This document shows positions 1 to 10,710 of a stretch of DNA of 64,000 nucleotides, one piece after another. The notes under the pieces were generated by a model. That model was given only the letters and a program-made list of their open reading frames with translations, did not search any database and was not told the origin of the DNA. Position 1 is the stretch's first letter. The number at the start of each line of letters is the position of its first letter. The position numbers and the translations under genes were made by a program. The DNA comes from Kingdonia uniflora (taxonomy: Eukaryota; Streptophyta; Magnoliopsida; Ranunculales; Circaeasteraceae), in the NCBI GenBank assembly GCA_014058105.1, contig JACGCM010001844.1, forward strand, positions 806,001-870,000, given 5' to 3'.

Positions 1-90
1 AAAGAAAGCATTACAAACATCGTATAGAGAAAGTAAAAAAAAACAGACAGAGCAAAGAAAAGTAACAACACCAACATATGATAGAGGACC

Positions 91-417
91 CTAGTTATTA
101 GCGGGATGCTCCTCTTCAACCACGGCCTGTGCATCTGCATCCTCCTGTTCCACTATATCCTCTGCGAAGCCTTTGAGAGGAGATAGTCGATGGCTGGGTA
201 ACGGCCCCATCATCTGTACTATTCACCACCAATACACGAAGGGCGTGCCATAGAGTGGTACCCCGGGTTCAACTTCAAAAAGGTCTGGCATTTTAGCATT
301 AATATCCTCCTCTATCTGAACCTCCATTGCAGACCCAACAAGGCCTCCTGGATTCTCCTGGCCCTCACCACAGCTTGATCTTCCTAAACGGGCACGTTTC
401 CAGCCATGATTGACCAA
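91..417 (-). pseudogene. Antisense small ORF 2 of element D (one in-frame stop)
   Basis: Function is unknown. This is one member of a family of about 100-residue ORFs found near the 3' LTR of every Tat element in this window. Reading from the ATG at 417, the core DLFEVEPGVPLYGTPFVYWW matches DLFEVEPGEPVCGMPYAYWW of the element C copy at 60590. A TGA follows at the position of a GGA glycine in the relatives. The same frame then continues with an acidic end (EDIVEQEDADAQAVVEEEHP) to a TAG at 91. The amino-terminal third is less conserved. The ORF runs opposite to the parent retrotransposon. A TATA-like box lies 64-73 bp upstream. No known domain is recognised. Confidence 0.65.
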
Positions 418-480
418 ACCAAGTTAATAAAGTAGATGAAGTGCTCCAGGATAGATAAAGAAATTCCCTCCACCCTACCC

Positions 481-490
481 CCTTTTTATA
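481..490 (-). promoter_or_regulatory. TATA-like box of antisense small ORF 2 (element D)
   Basis: Read on the minus strand the sequence is TATAAAAAGG, 64-73 bp upstream of the ATG at 417. This is a good match to a plant TATA box at a plausible distance. Most other small ORFs of this family have a similar box, which supports function over chance in AT-rich DNA. Confidence 0.5.
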
Positions 491-985
491 CCTATAAACC
501 CACCACAACTTTCCCTCTTCCCTAACCGAATTAATGGAAACCTTTAATTTCTAACCTCAAAAAGTCAGCATACAACCTTTCCAACTTCCTAGACGTAACT
601 GATTCGCCGATACCTGCATTCAAACCTCATTCCCAAGGACTTCTAGTCGAGTATACCCCCAACGTCGAGCATTCGTCCATTATAACCATCGATCATCACA
701 AACAGCACCTCATCATAACCTTCGATTACCATTACCTTCAATAACATCATTATACCTCGATACCACTAACAGTTCGATAACATGTGTGTACTAAGCGTGC
801 CTACAAGAGTTTTGACTCCATTCGCCTATATTATCAATCAAACATAATAGTGCCCGTGTGCAGAAAATATTATATCAATTCTAAGTATCTGATCAAACAA
901 GCAGATTACATTTTTACTACCTCCCCAGGCATAAAAACCCCATACAGAAAAACAAAAGCATGCCAAAATACAACTATCCACCACA
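491..985. other. Spacer between the two antisense small ORFs
   Basis: There is no supported gene here. The short plus-strand open frame at 784-996 has no recognisable content. The corresponding spacer in element C (59910-60589) is also non-coding. Confidence 0.5.
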
Positions 986-1324
986 TCAACCAGTAGCCCT
1001 ACGTCCGAAAGGTCCAGCTCTGCTTGCTGCGTTTTGCTCCTCGATGATCTCTTCTACGCAAACAAGACTTTTGGCCAGAGCCATCAGAAATAGATAGCAC
1101 CTCTCAGGAGTCGTAAAGTGAAACCTCATCTATTCCCACAGATAGGCATAAGGATCACCATTGATGAACTCCTCAGGTCCCACCTCCACAAGGTTTGGCA
1201 TGTCCCAATTCATTTCATGCTGCCCAAAAAGCTGCATATGTAGTTCCACCATCTTCCGCCCCACTCGACGATCACGAGCAAAGCCCATCCTCTTTTGGAA
1301 ATGCGTGTTTGGCGTGGTATCCAT
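986..1324 (-). pseudogene. Antisense small ORF 1 of element D (one in-frame stop)
   Basis: Function is unknown. The ATG at 1324 opens MDTTPNTHFQKRMGFARDRR, a close match to MGTTPNTRYQQRIGFSRDRR of the intact element C copy at 59604. The middle (NLVEVGPEEFINGDPYAYLW) aligns with DLVEVEPGEPIYGHSYVYLW. A stop (TAG) follows YLWE. The frame then continues through TTPERCYLFLMALAKSLV, matching the carboxyl end of the intact copy, to a TGA at 986. One nonsense change therefore splits an otherwise complete member of the family. It lies antisense to the retrotransposon and is the copy nearest the 3' LTR. A TATA-like box lies about 80 bp upstream. Confidence 0.75.
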
Positions 1325-1402
1325 TCAAATGTTCAGAATCGGGAGAAAGAGTAGAAGACTACTGCAAAAGGGAGATGATAAAGTATCCCTTCACAATAAC
1401 CC

Positions 1403-1414
1403 ATCTTTATAGCC
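1403..1414 (-). promoter_or_regulatory. TATA-like box of antisense small ORF 1 (element D)
   Basis: On the minus strand the sequence is GGCTATAAAGAT, about 80 bp upstream of the ATG at 1324. The spacing matches that of the other small ORFs of the family. Confidence 0.45.
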
Positions 1415-1562
1415 TTCACCTCATTTATTATCCTATAACCACCTACACCTCTTAAATACCCTCTTTTATTACTTACTCGAAAACCAACAGTCAAACAGCT
1501 CAGATTCAAAGACCTAACAGTTTTCTCAGCGAACACCTCTCCACCTAGCTTCGAGACCTTCG

Positions 1563-1577
1563 TTAAAAAGGGACGAA
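1563..1577 (+). other. Polypurine tract of element D
   Basis: TTAAAAAGGGACGAA lies directly before the TG that starts the LTR. Its position and purine content fit the primer for plus-strand DNA synthesis. Element C has TGAGAGAGGGCGAA at the same place. Confidence 0.6.
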
Positions 1578-2300
1578 TGTAGTAGCCTACTCGTAGCCTT
1601 CGACAGACAGCCAAACCCAACTTTACAGCCTGCTCGAATGTATCAAAGCCTACTCAATTCCTATAATAGACTCCCTAGAAACCCAGAAGAAGAAGCTTCG
1701 ATACTAGATAAAGTTTTGAGGATGGACTAACACGTCGCGATAGATACTCTTTGACCATATCTATACATGGTCGAAGAATGATGGGACAGACAGCCAGCTC
1801 TCTAGACAAGTCATCGTAATTATTAGCCTTTACAGCTATAGTAACAGGTCGACCACTGTACTGCAGTGCCGAAGTACAGAGACACATCAGACAGCTGTCA
1901 CAGTGACAATGCAGATAGAGCCGGCATTATAACTCGCCAGGATTTCCTGACAGTAATCATGTAATCCTGACCCACATTTGGTGACTCAGCTTCCTAAGAC
2001 TTTATAAATAGAGGAGAGTGGAAACCAAGTGGGGGTTAGAAAAATTATCTCCGGCCTCTTGTATTTTACCTTCGACCTCCCAGTGTACACTGTATTCGAA
2101 CCCACTAATTACTCGTCAGAAATATAATCTATCTTAAAAATCCTCATTAGAGGTCATAGAGAGTCACATTCGGGCCTCTACGCAAGTGTTTGTTTGTAGT
2201 TAGTTCTTACTCTAGACCAATTGCTTACATCCCTTTGATTGAAGATTTATTTTACGTTGTAAGAACAAACTTCACTCCCAAATGAAGTTAGGTCCCTACA
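1578..2300 (+). repeat. 3' LTR of element D
   Basis: The repeat runs from TGTAGTAGCCTACTCG to GTTAGGTCCCTACA (723 bp, TG...CA ends). The inverted LTR of element C (58614-59346, 733 bp) has the same start and a closely similar end. A TATA box (TTTATAAATAGAGG, near 2001) marks the U3 promoter. No primer-binding site follows the CA, which is expected for a 3' LTR. Confidence 0.75.
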
Positions 2301-3669
2301 CCTACCTGGCAGGAGTCCTCGGTATACATGCTTGATATCTCAAGATCAAAATACTATCCACCCCCAGTATTAATATCATAAGCTCAAGTTCTGTTAGTAC
2401 TGAGGGCGTTGAAGAGGATGAGGACGATTGGAGATTACATTTTCTCACATATATCAGACCCCAAAACAAGTTTGACGGTGAACTCCCTAAAGATCCTACT
2501 AAACAAAGATGTGTGCTTGATAATGCTAAATGATACGTCATAGCCGATAACTTCCTTTATAAAATATCAGTTACAAGACCTTATCTTGAATGTTTATCGA
2601 TTAAAGAGACTCAAAAATTCCTGTATGAACTTCACGAAAGCACTTGCGGGACCCATGCAGCTGGACGATCTTTAGCAAATCGGGCTCTTATTCAAGGAAT
2701 ATTTTGGCCTAAAATGAAAGCCCAAGCCATTGAATATACAAGCAAGTGTGATGCATGTCATCGACATGGCCCCTAAATTTGAGCTCCAACCTTGGAACTC
2801 CATACTATCAACATTGTTTAGCCGTACAAAAGATGGGCCCTCGACCTTGTAGTTGAATTTTCCACTGCACCAGGTAAGAGGAAGCACCTCCTAGCAGTAA
2901 TAGATTAGTTCACCAAGTAGGTAGATGCAGTTCCTCTATGTCGTACACGTGAAGACGAAGTCATCAAGTTTATATGGGAAACTATCATAATATAGTTTGG
3001 CTACACCCCCTTATCCAAATCGACAATGGACCTCAATTTATTGGCTCCAGAGCCATTAAGTTCCTTAATGAGCACAATATCATTTACTCTCCTTCTAATC
3101 CATATTAGCCACAAGGAAATTGTTAGGTCGAAATCACTAATCCCATTATCTTGGACGTAATCAAAAAGTGCTTGACAAAGAAGAAGGGTAATTGGGTCCA
3201 ATAATTACCACATGTATTATGGGCATATTGCACAACACTTTGGGCATTGATTGGATGCACGCCATTCCTGTTGGCGTACGGTACTGAAGCAATAACCCCC
3301 ACTCAATATCATCACCTATTACGTGACCATACCATGACAAATGAAGAAAATGAATTCCAGTTGGCATATAACATAAATTGGATAGAGGAAACTTGAGACA
3401 AAGTAATCATAAACTTGGGAAGATACCACCAGGCTTTAGCTAGATCTTATAACAAACGAGTTCATCATAGAGAGTTTGAAATTAAAGATCTAGTCCTCCG
3501 AGAAGTTCCCAAACACATAAAAGAAGTCAATACTAGAAAAATTGGCATAAATTGGGATGGTCCTTTTATCATTGTTGGAAAAAGTGGACTTGGCTCTTAC
3601 GATCTCACTACCAAACTTAAGGAACAAGTACCTAATCCTAGGAATACGAGGAGATTGAAGCTCTATTAA
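2301..3669 (+). pseudogene. Integrase region of element A pol
   Basis: This is the carboxyl-terminal part of a Ty3/gypsy polyprotein that would insert element cDNA into chromosomes. The HHCC zinc finger is visible at about 2625-2770 as HESTCGTH and KCDACHRH. The catalytic core starts at RWALDLVVEFSTAPGK, where the first acidic position (VID) is kept but the next tyrosine and tryptophan codons have become stops. A frameshifted middle is followed by TPFLLAYGTEA and a clean final frame at 3415-3669 ending in PNPRNTRRLKLY. Element B has the same protein at 36160-37360. The start is missing because the sequence begins at the junction with D. The gene is dead through several stops and frameshifts. 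Confidence 0.85.
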
Positions 3670-3718
3670 AGATAATAATCTATCACAGTGTACTTTTCTA
3701 AATAAATCTATCATCTTG

Positions 3719-3900
3719 TACGTCGGTCTTACATCAATGAAATACTTATGTTTGATCGTCATACATTAGAGTACTTTCTACTATTTAATACAGTACTCCA
3801 TCTAACATTCTTTGTACGTCAATCTTACGGCAAAATACTTATGTTTGATTGCCTTACAATACAGTACTTTTCTAATATATCATACAAGTACTTTTACATA
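3719..3900 (+). repeat. Two imperfect 94-bp repeats after pol of element A
   Basis: The units start with GTACGTCGGTCTTAC (3719) and GTACGTCAATCTTAC (3813). They share AATACTTATGTTTGAT and a TACAGTACTTTTCTA-like end. Confidence 0.6.
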
Positions 3901-3954
3901 CAGATTACATGTTTAAACATCACAATTTACCAGTGGGTTCATTCCATTCGAATA

Positions 3955-4262
3955 CATTACAGATCATTTATTACTTCAGTCAAACTGATCTTTTATTACA
4001 TTACAGATCATTTGTTGCTACAACCAAATTGATCTTTTATTGCAGTACAGATCATTTGTTGCTTTAGCTAAATTGATCTTCTATTACATTACAGATTGTT
4101 TATTGCTACAACCAATTTGATCTTCTATTACAGTATAGACCGTTTGCTGTTACAGCCAAATTAATCTTCTATTACAGTACAGATCGTTTGTTGCTTCAGC
4201 CAAATCGAACTTTTATTATATTAAACATTTGATGCTTTAGCCAAACCAACGCTCTGTTATAC
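3955..4262 (+). repeat. 44-bp tandem repeat between pol and the antisense genes
   Basis: About seven units begin at 3955, 3999, 4043, 4087, 4131, 4175 and 4219, exactly 44 bp apart. The core is CAGATCATTTGTTGCT followed by CCAAATTGATCTT. The last unit is degenerate. Tandem repeats in the 3' untranslated part of Tat-type elements are a known source of plant satellite DNA. Element B lacks this array at the same place. Confidence 0.9.
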
Positions 4263-4512
4263 AGTAAAATGGCTAACAAACTCATACATCACAATCAATT
4301 CATCACAAGATTAGTACAATTTTGTAAAGATCATTACATTTATCAACTGTTCTACCTTGTTATACTTTATCTACTATATTTTCTTTAGTATAATCCGAAT
4401 AATCCCTTCTAACAGTCATAACGCCTCATCAGTTAGTTGAGCTATCACTCAAACTGTCACTTGAGCTATCAGGCCACATAGCACTATGCAAACTTTCCCC
4501 ACGAAGTCGTAG
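4263..4512. other. Non-coding spacer after the 44-bp repeat
   Basis: No supported coding sequence is seen. The minus-strand frame that follows the antisense coiled-coil region has no recognisable content here. Confidence 0.4.
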
Positions 4513-5690
4513 ATGCATGAACTCTGGCATCCTCCCAGTCATAATTTACTTTCCTTCTTTAACCTTATTCTTTGTAAGAATACCATTTTTTCTATCATGG
4601 GATCGAGAAACTCAGATCGTATCAACCGCATCTCATACTGTACACTATCACCAACTCGCTTGTCATATACAGTTTTGCTTTTCGCTTCCAGTCTCTTGAA
4701 CTCGGACACGAAGAAGGAGAACATTGTTGTCATTTCTCTCTTATCCGCATTATTTGCTTCATATTTCACCTTATCAGGAAGCATAAACCCTGCAAGTTGT
4801 CCTTTAGCTTCCTTTAGCATAGCTTCCAAACTTTTGCAGCGTTCTTACAAAGCTCATTTTTTACTCAGCGTTGCATCATTACGATCTTCTATTATCGCCA
4901 TAAACTTATCCATGTTTACCACCAAGCCTACTGATTTATCTGTACGAGCTTGATTATACTTATTCTCTAATACTTCTTCTTCAAGACTTATTGTAGTCTT
5001 GCAAAGATCTGCCTACAATTTGGTCTTTGCATCACGCAGTTCCCCATTTTCTGATTGATACTCCAAAATGTCTAACCTCATCATTTGAATTTATGTTCTA
5101 AGACACAGATCGTGATCCAATCTTTATTTTTCATTTCATTTTGTTCACTGTAGGCCTCTTCTATCTCTTTCAACATCATGTTCGTCACGTACCACAATAC
5201 TTCAAATTTGCGAGCATAATCATTTACCTCATTGATAGCTGCTCGTGTACCAACTGTCTTCACTTCAAGCATGTTTATCTGGTATTACAAGTCTTTCACA
5301 TTATTTTCTTCCTTCTCTAACACCGCCAACATCTTGGTAATTTGAGTTTATGCAGATAATAATTTTTCCCCTTGTTGGTTTATTTGTCCCGAAGTACCAA
5401 AAAAATTTCCACATCCTTTTTCCTTATAACTTCTTTTAATCCCTCCATCTTTCTCAGCTCACTGGCTAGTTCAGCCTATTTATCTTGCAGTTTATCGGTT
5501 AAATGAACTACTATATTTTGCTCTTATGATATTTTCACCTTCGTTTTTCCTTTTAACTCAGTAGCCCTCTTTAGTGCCCCCCAACACAAAGTTATTTCAG
5601 CGTTCAATTCTTCGTTTCGAACACGTAACGCGTCATAATGGCTCTGAATAGCTGCCAGTTCCACCTGTCACAACATTTAACATTAATCTT
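4513..5690 (-). pseudogene. Antisense coiled-coil region of element A, distal part
   Basis: Function is unknown. Read on the minus strand, one frame near 5665-5370 gives VELAAIQSHYDALRVRNEEL and further heptad-like, Lys/Glu-rich sequence with two stops. A second open stretch at 5272-5081 (MLEVKTVGTRAAINEVNDYA) and a third at 4829-4539 (MEAMLKEAKGQLAGFMLPDK) have the same character. The pattern fits a long coiled-coil protein broken by frameshifts. It could be the 3' end of the antisense gene starting at 9960 or a separate gene. Element B has a comparable stretch at 37614-38350. Confidence 0.45.
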
Positions 5691-5977
5691 ATTTTACATA
5701 TTCAAATAGATTGCATATCACAGAAAATAAAAGTTTACTCAAGAACATAATATTTTAGTAATTTCCATACAATGATCTATTTATATGGTCATCATAGAGA
5801 ACAGCTTTCATTCAACATCAAAAATAGTTTACAAAAAACTAATGCACTGCAAGTTTGGTAAATAACTGAACTAATCTACTTTTACTTTTTTGAGTTGCGA
5901 GAGGATTCCCCCTTATCTCTCGAACTCTTTAAATTCTTTACTTAAACATCTATAAGAGATATGAAGATCACCACCTC

Positions 5978-7080
5978 CTACCGGCATTGCTTTTGCCACG
6001 AATGAGGTATCAGGCTCTCGATATCCTCCTCATTCTCTTCTGAGATATTTTCCCTCGGCCTAGAAATTGGTATTTCAACAACCCTCCTCCCCCCCTCATC
6101 TTTCGTAAACCACATATTTTCCGCTTTTGCGTTCTCTACATAAAAATCTTTCCGTCAACCAGTTATGAACTTTCTAAATTCGTTCTCAACCCTCGCCAGC
6201 TCCCCTCCATAAAAATTAATCACATTTTGTATATGACACTGATGATCCATTCGGGCTACGGTTTTAACTCGTGATGGATACAAATGTTCCTTCAACTGCA
6301 TTTGCGCCCTGTGCAGACGCTTGCATATTTCTTTTTGCAATACACCTAAAGCCCTCACATCAGTTTCAACCTTCTTTCGAACAGTTACTTCTTTTATCAA
6401 TTGCGACGCTAAAGACATATTTTTCTCTATATGTTATAACAATAAATCTTGTAATTCCTTTAACTCACCCTCTAACTTCTGTTGAACCACTATTTGCTCT
6501 TTCCTTATCCTGAAAAATACAATTCTTATGGCCCTCTGATCCTACATAAAGCCAAAAGCATCAGGTAAAGGTTCTACATCACCCCATAAAATAGAAATAC
6601 CAGCTTGAACTGAACATTTTATCGCCTCTAAACTATGACGATTACGTGCTTCTTGAGCTAAAAACATAACTCGAGCTGGGTCCGGTACTACACTTCTTTC
6701 CTTCAAGATTTTTATATAAGCTTGTTTTAAACCCCATTCACTATCTACTTCGCCCTCAAAATATAATGTCAGAGCTATCCATAGACTTTGGCACCTAGCC
6801 TTATCACTTGGGTCATTAAAATAGGCTAAGTCTTTTGGTTTTCATACTAATGCCCACCTCTCCTCTTCTTTTCTTAAAACTTCATCACATTTCTATTTTT
6901 ATCTTAGCATATCTATATTGGAAGTTGTATAAATTTTTTTTAAAATTTCTCCGAGTTAGACTTAAACTGCCTTATCTCACACTCAATTTTATTTAATACC
7001 TATTGAACACGAGCTACCAAATCCCTCGCTCTACCCAATGATCTCTCCAGGTTGGAAATAATTTTCTACCTCCTACACAG
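5978..7080 (-). pseudogene. Antisense coiled-coil region of element A, middle part
   Basis: Function is unknown. From about 6843 down to 5978 the minus strand holds one continuous frame with only two stops. It includes KPKDLAYFNDPSDKARCQSL, a segment EGEVDSEWGLKQAYIKILKE, a helical Glu/Lys-rich stretch and the open part 6418-6155 (MSLASQLIKEVTVRKKVETD). It ends in acidic sequence (SEENEEDIESLIP). Further upstream, to about 7080, a broken frame continues (NLERSLGRARDLVARVQ). No known domain is recognised. I cannot tell whether it is spliced to the exons at 7271-9960. Confidence 0.45.
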
Positions 7081-7270
7081 GTTACAAATATCTTGTTATC
7101 ATGCAAACATTCAAGGAGAGCATATTAAAAAGCACCTATCAAACTTAAACAATTTTATGACCATACACAGTACAATCCCATCAAAGTTAAGAGAATTGTA
7201 TAGTTCGAAATAGAATATTATAGATTGTTTAAAGATTCTTGCTAATTTTTACCTCGGATGGAGGATCCAA

Positions 7271-9960
7271 TCACTTATCCGCAGCTACAGCTGGTGCAGC
7301 ATATACATTGGATGGATCAGCAATATCAGCCACAACTTCACCTTCTATCTCTGCAAAAAAATTTATCTCATCGTATCTGCCAAATCGACCCAGTTCTACA
7401 TCAGTATGAGTCAACCCAAAAGAGTAATAAGATATGACAAAACAATCTCTTTCCGCCTTCAATGCCTCGTATGATCGTGACATAATATCATCATGCTCGG
7501 ATAATGATATATACCGCTCTTCAGCAGCCTTGGCATCTTCAGCCCTCTTCTATTTCTCTAGCTCAAGCTCAGTTTCGAACTCCCTCATCCGAGCCAATTG
7601 GGCATCAAACATCGGAGTAAGATCTCCGAACTCCTGGCTCCTCTTATCAATGAACTTCGTCGCCCCCTTCATCAGTATCAAGAGCTACCAATACATAAAC
7701 ACAAGTTCAAAACTATAGATCACTTTCCAAATACAGCAAATCAAAGATTTCAATACATACCATAAAATTTTTCTCTTGGTACAGCTCATTGAGGTTCTTC
7801 AGATTAGTCTCTGCCATCATGCAGTATTTTTGCTATAGCTCCCTCATCTTGGTTGCAGCCTGGGCATTAGTACGAGCACTACCCTCGTCCTCGTGCCATT
7901 TTCTTTTCAGCGAGCTCTTCTCAGCCTCTGAAGGAGTAACTTTACTCACTTTCTGCTTCTCCTTAACATCTCCAGCAGCAGGTTTTGCAATCTCTTGGTC
8001 TTAGATCACCACCACAGTAGCAACCATAGTTTGCAGAGCTATTTTTCTCGACATCTGAGAATTTCGTTTTATGTTAATATTTTCTTGCACAGACGAGGAA
8101 GACTAGTGACATCATCAATAGTCAAGTGGGCTTTCTTTTTAGCCATAGCTCGATTCTTGTAAGCTCGCTGAACTTTGGGTATTATAGAATCTACCCTCTT
8201 ATAACTCTGGATACCTAGCTCACCAAGTACCTACTTTAACTCGACCCGATCATGAGCTACGCCGTTGAACAAGCTGGTATTATCAGGTGCTGATGAAGGA
8301 TTGGGATCTGCCAAAACAAGGAACAAAACAATATTTAGCATCCCGAAGGCATGATAATGGTTAGTCAAAGTTGATCAATGTTACTTACTCGGGTTATAAT
8401 AATTATGGTTTAGGACGAGCGCTGGTTCATCTAGAACCTGCATACAGTTGCTCCCTACCGATACAAGGTGGTCATTCCATGGTCTACCCGTAGATGCAAA
8501 GTTAAAAAAAATTGGGCTTAACGAATCACTATACATGTAACCACTATTTTGTCCTTTGACATACTTCCATTTATAAAATTTCAACACATTATTAGCTTCG
8601 AACTGCTTGGCAGTCCCTTCCCTTCTTTATTTCTCATTTAGAGCCTCGCATACCCTCATCATCTCATACACATTCCCATTTAGTTGGGCAGGGCAGTACT
8701 GTAATACATTCATAACCCCTTTCTAAAATAATGTCAGAGAAATTCTAAGGCCATAAATGGCATGATTCAAATAACATAAAAATACATCATTCTAGCCTGC
8801 CAGCCCAAGGCCATTATAATACGAGATTTTAACATCCTCACTAACCCATTTCTTCATTTTCTACATCTCCAAATAATGGACTTGATAATACCGCCTCTAC
8901 CCCATTTCTTGGGACATAGGCCATAAATTGGCGACCTTGATCTGTCATATAATTTCCCCATTCTCCCAATAATTTCTTTTTGTATTTCAAAAATTCCTTT
9001 CCTACATCTACTCCCTCATGATATATGCAAAACAATTTATCTTTCTTTTTAGTATCCTCTTTCTCCATAACTTTCTCTATTTTACTAGATTCCCTAACCT
9101 CTAAACCTACAGTAACGCCTATCTTATCTACAGTCTCTTCCATTACATTACAATCGTCCTCCCTCCCCAACGATGTTGCTTTCTCTGAACATGATGCTAC
9201 TATAAATTTACTCATAGGATTTATAGGTTTTGAACGTATACTAGGCCTACAGATACACAAAATATTTCATCATTATCTCTATGTTACAGGCTACATCCTA
9301 CAAATAGTAAAGATAACCTCACCCATGTTTATACCCAGTCAGCACGTTTATTTTCCAATTTTCTAAAACAAAAGGCAATCATTTTAATTTTCCCTCTTAT
9401 TCCCTAAAAAGCCATTTTATATCTCTATAGTCTGTTAATCTACCCAAAGCTTGTGTACTTTAAGATATTACAGGCAATAACTCAAAAACCATATATTCTC
9501 AAGTTTGTTCTCTCTAAATCAAAAGTGATGAATACACAAACACAGATTACAGCAAACAGAAACAAAACATAAGCATCTAATACTAACCTGTACTCGAAGA
9601 ACTGTAATCATCTACTTTACCCAAATGTTTTAGGGAAATTGATTGCTCCTGCCACTTCTCCAATAGTTTTCTATTACCAGATGAATCCTTCTCTCCCAAA
9701 TCATACTCAAAACTCAAACGTCACTTCCCTACCGAGATATGGGTTATACTACTATTTTCTCCCTCTATAACTGTAGACAATTTACGAGGAAGAGAGATAC
9801 GAGTTTTTAGACTCTCCCTCGGTTTACAAAATGATAGTTCCTTCAGACACGTGTCAGTCACCCCTACTGTCTCTACAGGCACATCTTTTCATCTCACAGC
9901 ATCATCATGACTTATATGATAACATCTACTATCATCACGTCTGTCTCTATTATATGCCAT
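7271..9960 (-). pseudogene. Antisense spliced gene of element A with gypsy-type putative transposase domain
   Basis: On the minus strand the likely exons are 9960-9585 (MAYNRDRRDDSRCYHISH start), 9260-8388, 8312-8060, 8057-7761 and 7689-7271. The second holds the domain shared with B and C: CPAQLNGNVYEMMRVCEALN, then STGRPWNDHLVSVGSN, ending NYYNP just before a GTAAGT donor. The acceptor TTTTGGCAG at 8313 restores NPNPSSAPDNTS. A further intron (GTATGT donor near 7760, acceptor ATTGGTAG near 7690) separates two coiled-coil exons. The domain layout resembles plant PF04195-like proteins carried by gypsy elements. Six or more in-frame stops show it is dead. The original role is unknown. It runs against gag-pol and follows small ORF 2. 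Confidence 0.65.
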
Positions 9961-10011
9961 TAAAAAAATTTGACCCTCTTTCCCAAACAAGTATACACGA
10001 CCAATCACCTT

Positions 10012-10020
10012 ACTTTTATA
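10012..10020 (-). promoter_or_regulatory. TATA-like box before the antisense spliced gene of element A
   Basis: On the minus strand the sequence is TATAAAAGT, about 55 bp upstream of the ATG at 9960. Confidence 0.45.
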
Positions 10021-10238
10021 CAATACCAAGATCGTACGAAATTCCTAAAATAACTCAATATTAGAAATTCAAAACTATCTACATAGTTGTTAAAATTACA
10101 CTGTTGTCATCCATGATATTTACCACATAAACGGTCAAAACATAATATTTTATTCTTATTTATTTTAATTCGCAGCATCAACATGCCTCGTTTTACATTT
10201 AACAGAGCACCAAAATAGAATATTAAAAAATAGGTTAC

Positions 10239-10629
10239 TTATTCATTTTTGACCTCTTGCAGCTCAAAATTCCAGTCACATATAGTTACATTTAAAACAG
10301 CCTGGATGATTCACCCCACCATATGGTATTATATCCCCCCTATTCCTCTCTCATCTTCTTCAGCGAGCTTGTCCTGTACAATTTCTCGAACAGTCTATTC
10401 TCGTAAAGTTACATCCAGTAGCAACTTACTAAACACATCACACCAGAAAAAGTGATCAACCTCTACATGCCTGTTTTTATCATCTAAACCAGTTGCTTTC
10501 AACGGCCACCTCGGAAGAACGGCACCATACGGCAAATGAGGAAAGTATCATTCACAAAGTTTAGCAACCTTGATATGAAACCAACCTTCTACTGCATGTC
10601 GCACATACTAAGAGCGCGTCCTCACCATG
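10239..10629 (-). pseudogene. Antisense small ORF 2 of element A
   Basis: Function is unknown. The minus-strand frame from the ATG at 10629 (MVRTRS, stop, YVRHAVEGWFHIKVAKLCE) runs to a TAA at 10239 with several stops. It aligns end to end with the intact copy in element B (43664-43999). The best-kept block is NRHVEVDHFFWCDVFSKLLL here and EREIEVDRHFWCDDFCDMII in B. An acidic end (VQDKLAEEDE) follows. Length and shape match the roughly 100-residue family of elements C and D, although identity to those is low. It lies between the spliced antisense gene and the 3' LTR. Confidence 0.6.
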
Positions 10630-10700
10630 GTTGCCCACTCTACCTCAACAGAAAAATTGTCTCTGGCAAAAGATACAAGACATAGCAACCAAGGTTTACT

Positions 10701-10710
10701 ACTTTATATG
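10701..10710 (-). promoter_or_regulatory. TATA-like box of antisense small ORF 2 (element A)
   Basis: CATATAAAGT on the minus strand, about 75 bp upstream of the ATG at 10629. Confidence 0.4.

Larger units (their letters stand above)
1..2300 (+). mobile_element. Tat-like Ty3/gypsy element D, 3' end only (nested in element A)
   Basis: This is the 3' end of an LTR retrotransposon whose gag-pol would lie to the left of the window. Seen here are two antisense small ORFs, a purine-rich tract and a terminal repeat that starts TGTAGTAGCC and ends CCCTACA. The same order, inverted, occurs at 58614-60928 in element C. The terminal repeats of C and D start with the same 16 bases. To the right, at 2301, the sequence changes abruptly to the RNase H/integrase junction of another element (A). 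I infer that D inserted into A. If so, the first bases of A (CCTAC, 2301-2305) should be the target-site duplication. Confidence 0.75.

Noticed and set aside
2290..2300. Deletion joining a 5' LTR directly to integrase within one element
   Set aside because: The LTR at 1578-2300 matches the family of elements C and D, not the 3' LTR of element A, and it is preceded by a polypurine tract. An insertion of D into A is simpler.
2302..3367. Several minus-strand open frames across the integrase of element A
   Set aside because: They are shadows of the plus-strand integrase, which has recognisable motifs in order.
3955..4262. Regular short repeats that could look like a CRISPR array
   Set aside because: The units are contiguous tandem copies without unique spacers, and the surroundings are a plant retrotransposon.
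9025..9366. Plus-strand 113-codon ORF
   Set aside because: It overlaps the minus-strand exon with the putative transposase domain and has no motif of its own.
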